This document shows positions 8,847 to 16,807 of a DNA stretch of 32,803 nt, piece after piece. Location of the stretch: NCBI GenBank assembly GCA_003246755.1, contig QKDC01000102.1, forward strand, positions 1 through 32,803, read 5' to 3'. The notes below the pieces were generated by a model, which was not told the DNA's origin, ran no database searches, and was given only the letters and a program-made list of their open reading frames with translations. Position 1 is the stretch's first letter, and each line of letters opens with the position of its first letter. Source of the DNA: Gemmatimonadota bacterium. Lineage in GTDB: Bacteria > Gemmatimonadota > Gemmatimonadetes > Gemmatimonadales > GWC2-71-9. Made by a program: the position numbers and the translations under genes.

Positions 8847-9810
8847 GGCGGGCACTCCCTGGTTGGTCGGTAATGGCTGCCGCGGTGGCCGCATCGCGAC
8901 CCACCTTGGCGATGAAGATCGATTGCAGGGAGGGTTCCACGATCTCGAAGCGGGAGAGGCCTGCGCCACTGGCTACCAGCGTCTCCAGTAGCCGATCCGG
9001 GTCGGCGTCAGGGGCGAGTTCGACTTCGGCACTGGCTCCCTCGTCATCCGCCCACGCGACGAGCGAACGATCTCTGAGGACCGGTGCCGCCCGTGCTGCA
9101 TCCCGGTGGAAGGCAAGGGCAATGTGGCGACCGCCAGCCTCCCGCTTCACCTCGGCCATTGTCCCATCCACGACCTTCTCTCCCCGGCTGATGATCACCA
9201 CCCGGTCGCACATCTTCTCCGCCTGCTCCATGATGTGGGTCGAGAAGAGTACCGTCTTCCCGGTCCGCGCCAGGTCGATGACGGTTTCCTTGAGGACCTG
9301 GCTGTTGACGGGGTCGAGCCCGCTGAAGGGCTCGTCGAGGATCACGAGTTCAGGGTCGTGGAGGATCGTCCCTGCAAATTGGACCTTCTGTTGCATCCCC
9401 TTTGAGAGGTCCTCGATCTTCTTGTCGGTCCAGTCCTCGAGTCCCAAACGCGCGAGCCACTCTCCAGCCTTGGCTCGGGCTCGTGAGGCTGACACGCCTT
9501 TCGTCTCACCAAAGAAGACCAGGTGGTCCACCACCTTCATCTTCTTGTAGAGGCCTCGTTCCTCTGGCAGGTATCCAATCCTGTGGGACAGGTCTCGGCC
9601 ACCCACGCTACCACCAAAGAGCGAGATCCTCCCTTCGTCCGGAACCAGAATATCCATCATCATCCGAATCGCGGTGCTCTTGCCGGCTCCATTGGGCCCG
9701 AGCAGACCGAAGATGGTTCCCGCGGGAACGTCGAGTGAGAGATCACGCACGGCGGTGTGCCCCGCAAAGCGCTTCGTGACATGCTCCAGGTGAATCACTG
9801 GACCGGACAT
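8839..9810 (-). CDS. ABC transporter ATP-binding protein, NatA-like
   Basis: A 323-residue ATPase. The Walker A motif is GPNGAGKST (38-46), the Q-loop region is GYLPEERGLYKKM, the signature is LSKGMQQK, Walker B is LVILDEP followed by FSGLD, and the switch His lies in LFSTHIMEQ. The last 90 residues form the extra C-terminal domain (DUF4162-type) common in NatA-like proteins. GYLPEERGLY is characteristic of this branch. I chose ATG 9810, which has GGAGAG upstream; the frame stays open to 9870, but that leader overlaps the terminator-side DNA and lacks a better site. It is the first gene of a probable three-gene unit with the permease and the PAP2 enzyme. Confidence 0.94.
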   Translation of the reverse strand: MSGPVIHLEHVTKRFAGHTAVRDLSLDVPAGTIFGLLGPNGAGKSTAIRMMMDILVPDEGRISLFGGSVGGRDLSHRIGYLPEERGLYKKMKVVDHLVFFGETKGVSASRARAKAGEWLARLGLEDWTDKKIEDLSKGMQQKVQFAGTILHDPELVILDEPFSGLDPVNSQVLKETVIDLARTGKTVLFSTHIMEQAEKMCDRVVIISRGEKVVDGTMAEVKREAGGRHIALAFHRDAARAAPVLRDRSLVAWADDEGASAEVELAPDADPDRLLETLVASGAGLSRFEIVEPSLQSIFIAKVGRDAATAAAITDQPGSARHA

Positions 9811-9867
9811 CGGCTTCTCTCCAAGACAGGGTGTCATGGATCCCACGAACAATCCCTCAAAGTAACG

Positions 9868-9893
9868 CAAAGGCCCGGCATTTCTGCCGGGCC
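9868..9893 (-). terminator. terminator of the SUF operon
   Basis: A perfect 9-bp stem, GGCCCGGCA / TGCCGGGCC at 9872-9893. Read on the minus strand it has a GAAA tetraloop and is followed by TTTGCGTTACTTT. It lies 33 bases past the stop of the last SUF-operon gene and upstream of the ABC ATPase on the same strand, so it separates the two transcription units. Confidence 0.85.
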
Positions 9894-9926
9894 CACTGTC
9901 ATCTTCGAGGCTCGACCCGAGTTGCG

Positions 9927-10211
9927 CTAGGCCGCGCCGAGTCGCTGGATCGTCTTCACGTCCTCATGTGGGACCACGAGGTGCTTTCGTGTCACCCGAA
10001 CACCGAAGCGGCGCGATTGCGCGATGAAGTCCTCGGTGGGGCCATCGGACTCCGCGTCGTGGATGGCCACATTGATGAGATGCATACCTCGTTCATCCTC
10101 GACGTCGAACCTGCCGATGTATGTCACGCTGCCCGGGGTATCGATAATGACGGTGATGCCGTGCAGGGCGTGACGCTCGGGATGCAGCACCATCCCTTCA
10201 GACATCGTCAT
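9927..10211 (-). CDS. unknown 94-residue protein at end of SUF operon
   Basis: I do not recognise this protein. It is 94 residues, soluble, with no signal peptide, no membrane segment and no cysteine. The pattern is alternating beta strands (GITVIIDT, SVTYIGRFDVED, MHLINVAIHD), then an acidic loop with TEDFIAQSRRFG, then a strand (VRVTRKHLVVP) and a short helix (HEDVKTIQRLG). It has several histidines (10, 14, 17, 44, 51, 77, 82) that could bind metal, but no known spacing. A small beta-barrel (SH3/Sm-like) is a reasonable guess. Its ATG overlaps the bacilliredoxin stop (ATGA), and a terminator follows, so it is made with the SUF machinery. An accessory role in Fe-S assembly or thiol redox control is inference from position only. 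Confidence 0.85.
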   Translation of the reverse strand: MTMSEGMVLHPERHALHGITVIIDTPGSVTYIGRFDVEDERGMHLINVAIHDAESDGPTEDFIAQSRRFGVRVTRKHLVVPHEDVKTIQRLGAA

Positions 10212-10642
10212 GCCGCCATCGTTGGACTGCAGTGCCGGTCGAAGGCGGCGATCAGGTCAGCGGCAATCGCATCCGGGCTCTGACCCTCGATCATGTGCCG
10301 GTGGACGAAGTGAACCACCTCGCCATCGCGAAGCAGAATTGCGGATGGGCTGCTGGGCTGGTACTCGCTGACATAGCTTCGGACCCGTGCGGTGGCATCG
10401 AGGTCCTGGCCCGCGAAGACGGTCAACACCTGATCGGGCACCACGGAATGTGAGAGGGCCATCGCCAGGGCTGGGCGAGCTGCCCCCGCAGCGCACCCGC
10501 ACACCGAGTTGATAAAGATCAGTTGGGTACCCGAGGGGTTCGCCAACTCGGCGTCCACCTGCTCGACTGTCCGCAACTCCTTGACTCCGAGTCGTGTCAC
10601 GTCATCACGCATGGCCTTCACCATCATCTCCGGGTAGGGCAT
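10208..10642 (-). CDS. bacilliredoxin, BrxA/BrxB (YphP/YqiW) family
   Basis: A 144-residue protein of the BrxA/BrxB family, close to the usual length. The N-terminus MPYPEMMVKAMRDDV and the active site NSVCGCAAG (Cys48 and Cys50) are diagnostic. In Firmicutes these proteins remove bacillithiol from S-bacillithiolated proteins, including Fe-S and methionine-synthesis enzymes, and have weak disulfide isomerase activity. Whether this organism makes bacillithiol cannot be judged from the window. The gene starts one base after the sufU stop, and its TGA overlaps the ATG of the next gene, so it is translationally coupled within the SUF operon. The context suggests protection or reduction of Cys residues in SufU, SufS or their clients (inference). 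Confidence 0.93.
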   Translation of the reverse strand: MPYPEMMVKAMRDDVTRLGVKELRTVEQVDAELANPSGTQLIFINSVCGCAAGAARPALAMALSHSVVPDQVLTVFAGQDLDATARVRSYVSEYQPSSPSAILLRDGEVVHFVHRHMIEGQSPDAIAADLIAAFDRHCSPTMAA

Positions 10643-10643
10643 T

Positions 10644-11084
10644 TCACACTCCTTGACTGGTCTGAAGGGCCTTCTTCATCGCGTGCCATGCGAGCGTGGC
10701 ACACTTCACCCGCATGGGAAAGGCGGCGACGCCACGAAAGACCTTGAGTTTGTTGGGAAGAGAAGCGGTCGAGTCATCGTCCGGTTCCGTGACGCCTCGA
10801 TGAAAGGCATCGAACAAACGGTTGGCCTCCTCGACGGTTCGTCCGCGAAGGGTCTCGGTCATGAGGGAGGCGGAGGCCTTCGATATCGCACAACCGGCCC
10901 CCGTGAAACTCACATCCGACACGACACCGTCTTCCACCTTGAGCATCACGCGAAACCGATCGCCGCAGAGAGGGTTGTAGCCCTCCGCCTCCTGGCACCC
11001 GTCTCCGGACAACTCCCGAAAATTGCGCGGCGAGCGGTCGTGATCGATGATCACGCTCTGATAGAGTTCGTCGAGATCGGTCAT
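10644..11084 (-). CDS. sufU: SufU, zinc-dependent sulfur acceptor for SufS
   Basis: A 146-residue IscU-fold protein. The conserved ligands are in NPLCGD (Cys40, Asp42), GAGCAIS (Cys65) and VKCATL (Cys128). A stretch between Cys65 and Cys128 (about residues 80-110) is longer than in IscU, which marks the SufU branch. In Bacillus SufU binds zinc and accepts the persulfide from SufS rather than building clusters itself. The start overlaps the sufS stop by ATGA. Gene order S-U is that of the Firmicutes/Actinobacteria-type SUF operon. Confidence 0.95.
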   Translation of the reverse strand: MTDLDELYQSVIIDHDRSPRNFRELSGDGCQEAEGYNPLCGDRFRVMLKVEDGVVSDVSFTGAGCAISKASASLMTETLRGRTVEEANRLFDAFHRGVTEPDDDSTASLPNKLKVFRGVAAFPMRVKCATLAWHAMKKALQTSQGV

Positions 11085-12346
11085 GCGCCAAGCCTCCGCC
11101 GAGCGTCGCCCAACGCCACCACCAATTGATCGACGTCCGCCCGGGTGTTGTAGAGACCAAGGGACGCCCGCAGCGTCGCAGAGACCCCGAGGTGGCGCAT
11201 CAAGGGCTGAGCACAGTGGTGGCCTGCGCGCACCGCCACACCGTGGGTGTCTACGACGGTCGCCACATCGTGGGGATGCACTCCGTCAAGGCCGAAGCTG
11301 ACGACACCGATCTTGCCCGGGGCCGTTCCAAAGATGGTGATGCCGGGTACCGTCTCGAGCTGCTCGGTCAGGTAGGTAAGCAGGGTCTGCTCGTGGTCGG
11401 AGATCGCCTGAAATCCAATCCGGCTGAGATAATCCATGGCGGCGGCGAAGCCAACGGCTTCCGCGATGGGTGGGGTTCCTGCCTCGAAGCGTGCCGGTGG
11501 AGGGGCCCACGTCGATCCCTCAAACTCCACCCGCTGGATCATCCCACCACCGGTCTGCCACGGAGTCATCTGGGACAGCAACTCGGCTCGACCGTAGAGT
11601 ACCCCGATGCCTGTCGGACCGTAGAGTTTGTGTCCTGAAAGGGCGTAGAAGTCGCAGTCGAGAGCCTGGAGATCGATTGGGAAATGGGGTGCCGCCTGGG
11701 CGCCGTCGACGAACACGAGAGCTCCCACTTGGTGGGCCATCGCGGTCATTTCGGCGATTGGAGCGACCGTACCAAGCACGTTGGACGCGTGACTCACCGC
11801 AACGAGACGGGTCCGGGGTCCCAGTAGTCTCTCATATTCACCGAGGTCGAGAGCGCCGTGAGAGTCGAGTGGAACCACTCGAAGGCTCGCGCCGGCTTGC
11901 TGCGTCGCGACTTGCCAGGGGACCAGGTTGGAGTGGTGCTCGAAGGTCGTGACTACCACCTCATCCCCCGGCCCGAGGTTCGAGCGCCCCCAACTCTGGG
12001 CAACCAGGTTGACCCCAGCCGTGGTGCCGCTGGTGAAGATGATCTCCTCCGCGAGGGAGGCGTTCAAGAACCGGCGGGCCGTGTCGCGGGCACCCTCGAA
12101 GGCCGTGGTTGCCTCCTCACTCAGGAGGTGTACCCCGCGGTGCACGTTCGAGTGGTGCTCGGCGTAGTACTCGCGCATGGACTCGATCACGGTCATCGGT
12201 TTCTGGGCCGAGGCCGCGCTGTCGAGATAGGCAAGTCGTTTCCCCCGAATCGAGCGCTCGAGGATGGGGAAATCGGCTCGCACCCTGATTTCGTCGAGCG
12301 GAGTGATCACCGCATCACTGGGGGCAAGGGTCCCACCGGCAGGCAT
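11081..12346 (-). CDS. sufS: SufS cysteine desulfurase
   Basis: A 421-residue PLP-dependent group II cysteine desulfurase that takes sulfur from cysteine as an enzyme persulfide. The PLP Lys240 is in SGHKLYGPTG, His138 is in TTFEHHSN, and the persulfide-forming Cys378 is in RAGHHCAQP. The cysteine lies in the short loop typical of SufS/CsdA rather than the long loop of IscS. I chose ATG 12346, two bases after the sufD stop; a longer open frame to 12553 lies inside sufD and is not used. Downstream sufU overlaps by ATGA, matching the SufS-SufU partnership. Confidence 0.96.
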   Translation of the reverse strand: MPAGGTLAPSDAVITPLDEIRVRADFPILERSIRGKRLAYLDSAASAQKPMTVIESMREYYAEHHSNVHRGVHLLSEEATTAFEGARDTARRFLNASLAEEIIFTSGTTAGVNLVAQSWGRSNLGPGDEVVVTTFEHHSNLVPWQVATQQAGASLRVVPLDSHGALDLGEYERLLGPRTRLVAVSHASNVLGTVAPIAEMTAMAHQVGALVFVDGAQAAPHFPIDLQALDCDFYALSGHKLYGPTGIGVLYGRAELLSQMTPWQTGGGMIQRVEFEGSTWAPPPARFEAGTPPIAEAVGFAAAMDYLSRIGFQAISDHEQTLLTYLTEQLETVPGITIFGTAPGKIGVVSFGLDGVHPHDVATVVDTHGVAVRAGHHCAQPLMRHLGVSATLRASLGLYNTRADVDQLVVALGDARRRLGA

Positions 12347-12348
12347 GG

Positions 12349-13656
12349 TCAGATCCTGTCCATGATCCCGAGCCGAGTCCGGACGACCTGATCCAACTCG
12401 TGTCGCACCGGGTCCACGGCAACTTCGTCCATGACCTCGGCGGCAAAGGCATAGGTCAGGATCTGTGTTGCCCGTTCGGGCTCGATACCGCGGCTCCGGA
12501 GATAGAAGTGTGGGAGATCGTCGAGGTATCCCACCGTCGCCCCGTGCGTGCACTTCACATCGTCGGCGAAGATCTCCAGTTGTGGCTTGGTGTCCACTCG
12601 TGCGGTGTCAGACAGAAGCAGGGTACGGTTGGTTTGCTTGGCGTCGGTTTGTTGTGCCTCGGGCGTCACGAACACCTTGCCGTTGAACACCCCCCGGGAG
12701 TGGTCGTCCAGGATGGCTTTGTAGACTTCCCAGCTCCGGCAATTCGGCTTGTCGTGGTAGATCGTGGTGTGGTTGTCGACGAGTTGCTCACCGTGCCCGA
12801 TAGAGAGTCCATACAACAGCGCTTCGGTGTTGGGCGCATCGAGACGTGTGTGCAGGTTGTGCCGGCTCACCCGCCCACCCATCGACATGCTGAAGGATCG
12901 GTAGTGGCTTTCCCGGACCTGGTGCACGTGCGAGAATCCGATGTGGTAGGCCGCCTCCGACTCCCGCTGGATTCGGGTGTGCTCCAGCCACGACTGCTGG
13001 CCCAGGGTGACCTCGGTGACGGTGTTCGTGAAGGACGCGGCGCTCTCACCCAGTCCGACATAACTCTCGACTAAAGAAAGCCGTGCCCCATCCTCGACGA
13101 CGATCAGATTCCGTGGGTGGGTCATCGCACCATCGGCATCGGCCGAGGTCACGAAGACCAAGTTGATGGGCGACGCGAGCGTGCGACCAGCGGGAACTCG
13201 CACATAGGCTCCATCGCGAATGAAGGCCGTGTTGAGTGCGGCGAACGGTGTGGCATCCGCTCCCAGGTGTTTCCCCAGGTGCGGTTCGACCAGTTCCGGA
13301 TCGGTCATCAGTGCCCGAGCGAGTGACGTCGCCATGACGCCCTCCGGTAGATCGGCGGTCTGAGACAACTCAGGCGCGAACGCTCCGTTGACGAAGACCA
13401 GCGCCGGCCACTCCGGGTGCCCGAACCGGTAGGGCTCAAGGTCCGCCTGGCTGACGGGGGCCCTCGGCGGTCCCGCTGGAGCGAACGGGGTCCTCGTCAT
13501 GTCGCCCAGGGGAGTGAACCGCCACTCCTCGTCCCTGGACGTGGGAAACCCTGCGGCCATGAATCGGTCGAGACCGGTTTGCCGTACCGGCCGCAGCCAT
13601 TCCGGCACGCCATCCGTGGGCAAAGCGTCGAACACGGCGCGATACTGGTCGATCAC
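12349..13656 (-). CDS. sufD: SufD, Fe-S cluster scaffold subunit
   Basis: A 435-residue SufD with the right-handed beta-helix core. The sequence ADDVKCTHGATVG near residue 370 holds the His (about His371) that corresponds to the E. coli SufD ligand at the SufB-SufD interface. EEWRFTPLGDM near the N-terminus is typical. The start is GTG at 13656, whose codon overlaps the sufC stop (GTGA); a longer open frame to 13689 lies within sufC. It forms the SufBCD scaffold with SufB and two SufC subunits in the cytoplasm. Confidence 0.95.
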   Translation of the reverse strand: MIDQYRAVFDALPTDGVPEWLRPVRQTGLDRFMAAGFPTSRDEEWRFTPLGDMTRTPFAPAGPPRAPVSQADLEPYRFGHPEWPALVFVNGAFAPELSQTADLPEGVMATSLARALMTDPELVEPHLGKHLGADATPFAALNTAFIRDGAYVRVPAGRTLASPINLVFVTSADADGAMTHPRNLIVVEDGARLSLVESYVGLGESAASFTNTVTEVTLGQQSWLEHTRIQRESEAAYHIGFSHVHQVRESHYRSFSMSMGGRVSRHNLHTRLDAPNTEALLYGLSIGHGEQLVDNHTTIYHDKPNCRSWEVYKAILDDHSRGVFNGKVFVTPEAQQTDAKQTNRTLLLSDTARVDTKPQLEIFADDVKCTHGATVGYLDDLPHFYLRSRGIEPERATQILTYAFAAEVMDEVAVDPVRHELDQVVRTRLGIMDRI

Positions 13657-14420
13657 GCCACGACCTCCTCGGCAACTTCGCTCAGCCATTCGTATCCCTT
13701 GGCCTCGAGCTCCAAGGCCAGCTCCTTCCCACCGGATCGGACCAGTCGCCCATCGAACAACACATGCACCTGGTCGGGCACGATGTGATTCAGCAAGCGT
13801 TGGTAGTGGGTCACGAGGATGGTCGCCCGATCGGGGCGCTTCAGGGCGTTCACACCATCGGCGACGATTCGCAGCGCATCGATGTCGAGCCCGGAATCAG
13901 TTTCGTCGAGGATCGCGAGTTTCGGCTCGAGGACGGCCATCTGGAGGATCTCGTTGCGCTTCTTCTCCCCCCCCGAGAACCCGTGATTGACCGCGCGTTG
14001 CATCATCTCCGGCCCCCACTTCACGATCTTCAGTTTCTCCTCGAGGATGTCGAGGAAGTCCATGGGATCGAGTTCCTCTTCCCCGCGACCCTTCCGCAAT
14101 TCGTTGTACGCAGCGCGGAGGAAGTAGGCATTGGTGATGCCCGGTATCTCCACCGGATACTGGAAGGCCAGGAACACACCGGCGAGCGCACGCTCTTCCG
14201 GTTCCATGTCGAGCAGATCCTCCCCTTCGAAGCGAACCTCGCCACCGGTGACCGTATACGCCGGGTGGCCGGCCAGGACCTGCGCGAGCGTGCTCTTGCC
14301 GGAACCGTTCGGCCCCATGATGGCGTGCACCTCTCCGGGGTTCACCGTGAGAGAAATACCCTTCAGAATGTTCGGTTCCCCTGGTCCGATGCTGGCGCAG
14401 AGGTTCTTGATTTCGAGCAC
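13653..14420 (-). CDS. sufC: SufC, ATPase of the SufBCD complex
   Basis: A 255-residue ABC-type ATPase without membrane partner. Walker A is GPNGSGKST (36-44), the Q-loop region is LAFQYPVEIPG, the signature is FSGGEKKRNEI, Walker B is LAILDETDSGLD, and the switch His is in LVTHYQR. DETDSGLD and SGGEKKRNE distinguish SufC from transporter ATPases. The GTG start at 14420 has an excellent AAGGAGAA site, and the gap to sufB is 10 bases. ATP binding drives rearrangement of SufB-SufD to expose the cluster site. Confidence 0.97.
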   Translation of the reverse strand: MLEIKNLCASIGPGEPNILKGISLTVNPGEVHAIMGPNGSGKSTLAQVLAGHPAYTVTGGEVRFEGEDLLDMEPEERALAGVFLAFQYPVEIPGITNAYFLRAAYNELRKGRGEEELDPMDFLDILEEKLKIVKWGPEMMQRAVNHGFSGGEKKRNEILQMAVLEPKLAILDETDSGLDIDALRIVADGVNALKRPDRATILVTHYQRLLNHIVPDQVHVLFDGRLVRSGGKELALELEAKGYEWLSEVAEEVVA

Positions 14421-14430
14421 CTGGTTCTCC

Positions 14431-15870
14431 TTAGCCGACGCTTCCCTCGAGGCTCACGCCGAGGAGCTTCTGCGCCTCGACCGCGAACTCCATGGGGAGC
14501 TCCTTGAAGACTTCCTTACAGAAGCCGTTGACGATCATCGATATCGCGTTCTCGGTGTTGAGGCCGCGCTGTTTCAGGTAGAAGATTTGATCCTCGCCGA
14601 TCTTGGTCGTGGATGCTTCATGCTCGACGGCGGAGGATCGGTTTTGCACGTCGATGTAGGGAAAGGTGTGCGCGCCACAGCGATTGCCAATCAGCATCGA
14701 GTCGCACTGGGTGTAGTTCCACGCCCGTTCGGCCTTCGGCATCACCTTGACCTGTCCCCGATAACTATTGTTTCCGCGACCGGCAGAAATGCCTTTGGAG
14801 ATGATGGTGCTCCGGGTCCGGCGCCCGAGATGAATCATCTTGGTACCGGTGTCGGCTTGTTGCCGGCCATTGGCCACGGCAACGGAGTAGAACTCGCCGA
14901 CGGAGTCGTCTCCCTGCAGGATCACGCTGGGGTACTTCCAGGTGATGGCTGAACCGGTTTCCACCTGGGTCCAGCTGATCTTGGACCGCGCCCCCGCACA
15001 CTTTCCTCGCTTGGTCACGAAGTTGTAGATCCCCCCCACCCCTTCCTCATCCCCAGCATACCAGTTCTGCACCGTCGAGTATTTGATGGTGGCTCCCTCG
15101 AGTGCCACCAGTTCCACCACCGCAGCGTGCAACTGGTTTTCGTCCCGGGCCGGGGCCGTACACCCCTCCAGATAGCTCACCGTGGCCCCTTCATCGGCGA
15201 CGATCAGGGTGCGTTCGAACTGACCCGTCCCGGCCTGATTGATCCTGAAATACGTCGAGAGATCCATAGGACAGTGCACGCCCTTCGGCACATAGACAAA
15301 GGAGCCGTCCGTGAAGACCGCCGAGTTGAGCGAGGCATAGAAGTTGTCGGAGATCGGCACCACCGAACCCAGGTATTTCTGCACCAGGGCGGGGTGTTCT
15401 CGAACCGCTTCGGAGAATGAACAGAAGATGATCCCCAGTTCTCCCAGGTGCTCCTTGTAGCTCGTTCCAACGGAAACCGAATCGAAGATCGCATCCACCG
15501 CGACTCCCGCAAGCAGTTTTTGCTCGTTCAGTGGGATACCGAGCTTGTCGTAGGTTTCCCGAAGTTTGGGATCGAGTTCATCAAGACTGCCGAGTGGTTT
15601 AACCGTCTTCGGCGCTGAGTAGTAGACGATGTCCTGGTAGTCGATGGGCGGATACGTAATGTTCGCCCACGCATGCGGCTCCTCCATCTTGAGCCAGGCC
15701 TTGTACGCCCGAAGGCGCCATTCCAATAGCCACTCCGGCTCACCTTTCTTCTCTGAAATGAGACGGATCACATCCTCGTTGAGACCGGGCGGAACGCTGT
15801 CCGATTCGATGTCGGTAACGAACCCGTGCTTGTACTCCCGATTGACTAGCGATTCGACCGACGAACTCAT
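14431..15870 (-). CDS. sufB: SufB, Fe-S cluster scaffold subunit
   Basis: A 479-residue SufB of typical length. It contains the N-terminal helical region, the beta-helix core with [16 protein letters not shown], and [17 protein letters not shown]. In that motif Cys398 matches the E. coli SufB cysteine that pairs with the SufD His to hold the nascent cluster. Its ATG at 15870 overlaps the sufR stop (ATGA), so translation of the scaffold is coupled to that of its regulator. Confidence 0.97.
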   Translation of the reverse strand: MSSSVESLVNREYKHGFVTDIESDSVPPGLNEDVIRLISEKKGEPEWLLEWRLRAYKAWLKMEEPHAWANITYPPIDYQDIVYYSAPKTVKPLGSLDELDPKLRETYDKLGIPLNEQKLLAGVAVDAIFDSVSVGTSYKEHLGELGIIFCSFSEAVREHPALVQKYLGSVVPISDNFYASLNSAVFTDGSFVYVPKGVHCPMDLSTYFRINQAGTGQFERTLIVADEGATVSYLEGCTAPARDENQLHAAVVELVALEGATIKYSTVQNWYAGDEEGVGGIYNFVTKRGKCAGARSKISWTQVETGSAITWKYPSVILQGDDSVGEFYSVAVANGRQQADTGTKMIHLGRRTRSTIISKGISAGRGNNSYRGQVKVMPKAERAWNYTQCDSMLIGNRCGAHTFPYIDVQNRSSAVEHEASTTKIGEDQIFYLKQRGLNTENAISMIVNGFCKEVFKELPMEFAVEAQKLLGVSLEGSVG

Positions 15871-16586
15871 GACTGTTCCCTCGTCTCTTTCACGGTGGGG
15901 GACCGACTGGCGCCCGGGCCTTCAAGTGTGACCGGCCCGACCTGGTACTCACAGCAGCCACATCCACTGGCGATATGAGCCTCACGGGTCACGTGTGCCT
16001 CGAGGACCTCAGCGAGAAATCGTGCCTCGGCGTCGCAGACTTCCGGGAATCGCTCGGCCACCTGTTTGATGGGGCAGTTGTGTTCCACGAGCACGTGGGT
16101 TCCCGGTGCCGTGCGGTGCACTTGCGGCATGTACCCTTCGTCCGACAACGCTTGGGTTACGGCAGCCCATCTTTCGTCGGGACTCGCGTCAGCCAGAATC
16201 GGCCGCAACTCGTCAGCGAGTTCCCGATAGCGCGCCTCGAGCACCTCGACGGCGGCCGCTCGACCCTCCTTTTCAACCACATGGTCGAGGAGGCGGCTGA
16301 CCGCGTCTTCGTAGCGGCGCGGGAAGAGCGCCTCGCCCGCCGTGGTGAGTCGGTAGATGTGGGTCGGGGCTCCGACACCACCTCCCCGATGCTCCCGATC
16401 GTGACCCACCAACCCGCCAGCCTCGAGTTCCTTGAGATGATGTCGCACGGCGTTGGCCGACAGTCCCAACCGGACACTGATCTCTTTCGATGCGAGACCC
16501 CCGGACGCCTTCAATTCCCGGACGATCCCCGCCCGGGGGCCTTTGAGGCCAAGAGGTCTCGACCCACTCAGCGAAGACGCTTCCAT
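15867..16586 (-). CDS. sufR: SufR-like Fe-S-sensing transcriptional regulator
   Basis: A 239-residue winged-helix regulator of the DeoR/ArsR-like SufR group. The DNA-binding part is residues 20-85, with [18 protein letters not shown] as the helix-turn-helix. The C-terminal part has cysteines in the pattern C-X12-C-X24-CGCC (NCPIKQ, then PEVCDAE, then SGCGCCEY). The C-X12-C spacing is that of known SufR proteins, which ligate a [4Fe-4S] cluster and repress the suf operon when clusters are plentiful. The gene is first in the operon, so autoregulation is likely. ATG 16586 has no ribosome-binding site but sits 6 bases past a possible -10 element, suggesting a leaderless mRNA. Confidence 0.9.
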   Translation of the reverse strand: MEASSLSGSRPLGLKGPRAGIVRELKASGGLASKEISVRLGLSANAVRHHLKELEAGGLVGHDREHRGGGVGAPTHIYRLTTAGEALFPRRYEDAVSRLLDHVVEKEGRAAAVEVLEARYRELADELRPILADASPDERWAAVTQALSDEGYMPQVHRTAPGTHVLVEHNCPIKQVAERFPEVCDAEARFLAEVLEAHVTREAHIASGCGCCEYQVGPVTLEGPGASRSPTVKETREQS

Positions 16587-16592
16587 GCGTCA

Positions 16593-16621
16593 AGAGTACC
16601 CTCGAGAGCCCTGCTTGTCAA
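16593..16621 (-). promoter_or_regulatory. probable suf operon promoter
   Basis: On the minus strand a perfect -35 TTGACA (16616-16621), a 17-base spacer and a -10-like TACTCT (16593-16598) are followed after 6 bases by the sufR ATG. The geometry would start the transcript at or next to the ATG. The heptamer CTTGTCA, which overlaps the -35, recurs at 16654-16660, exactly 40 bases upstream. These direct repeats are candidate SufR sites. The -10 is only a 3/6 match. Confidence 0.5.
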
Positions 16622-16743
16622 TTTCTGTGGTGTTTATGGTTTTATTGCACATTCTTGTCATATCCCCGGAGGGTGGAGGGGGTTGCGCGGGATCCGTGGC
16701 GGAGCGACTGTCCTTCTCGGGAGGAGTGTAGGATTATGTTAGT

Positions 16744-16759
16744 AGTTGCGGCAACAACT
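16744..16759. promoter_or_regulatory. inverted repeat AGTTG-N6-CAACT, candidate operator
   Basis: AGTTG (16744-16748) and CAACT (16755-16759) form a perfect dyad with a 6-base spacer, in the sufR-def intergenic region 13 bases upstream of the def -35-like hexamer. Cyanobacterial SufR sites are described as CAAC-N6-GTTG; here the half-sites are in the opposite order, so SufR binding is only a guess. Confidence 0.35.
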
Positions 16760-16771
16760 TCTATCTTCTCG

Positions 16772-16800
16772 TTGCGCGACTGTCGCTCATTCCCAATAAT
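16772..16800 (+). promoter_or_regulatory. possible def promoter, leaderless geometry
   Basis: TTGCGC (16772-16777), a 17-base spacer and AATAAT (16795-16800, 5/6 match to TATAAT) precede the def ATG by 7 bases. The -35 matches only 3/6. No ribosome-binding site lies between, so transcription probably begins at or within a few bases of the ATG. Confidence 0.4.
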
Positions 16801-16807
16801 CAACACT

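Noticed and set aside
12347-12553. Longer N-terminus for sufS
   Set aside because: It would lie wholly inside sufD and is unlike any SufS N-terminus; ATG 12346 fits family length.
16744-16759. Calling the AGTTG-N6-CAACT dyad a SufR operator
   Set aside because: The half-site order is the reverse of the published cyanobacterial CAAC-N6-GTTG site, so it is listed only as a candidate regulatory dyad.
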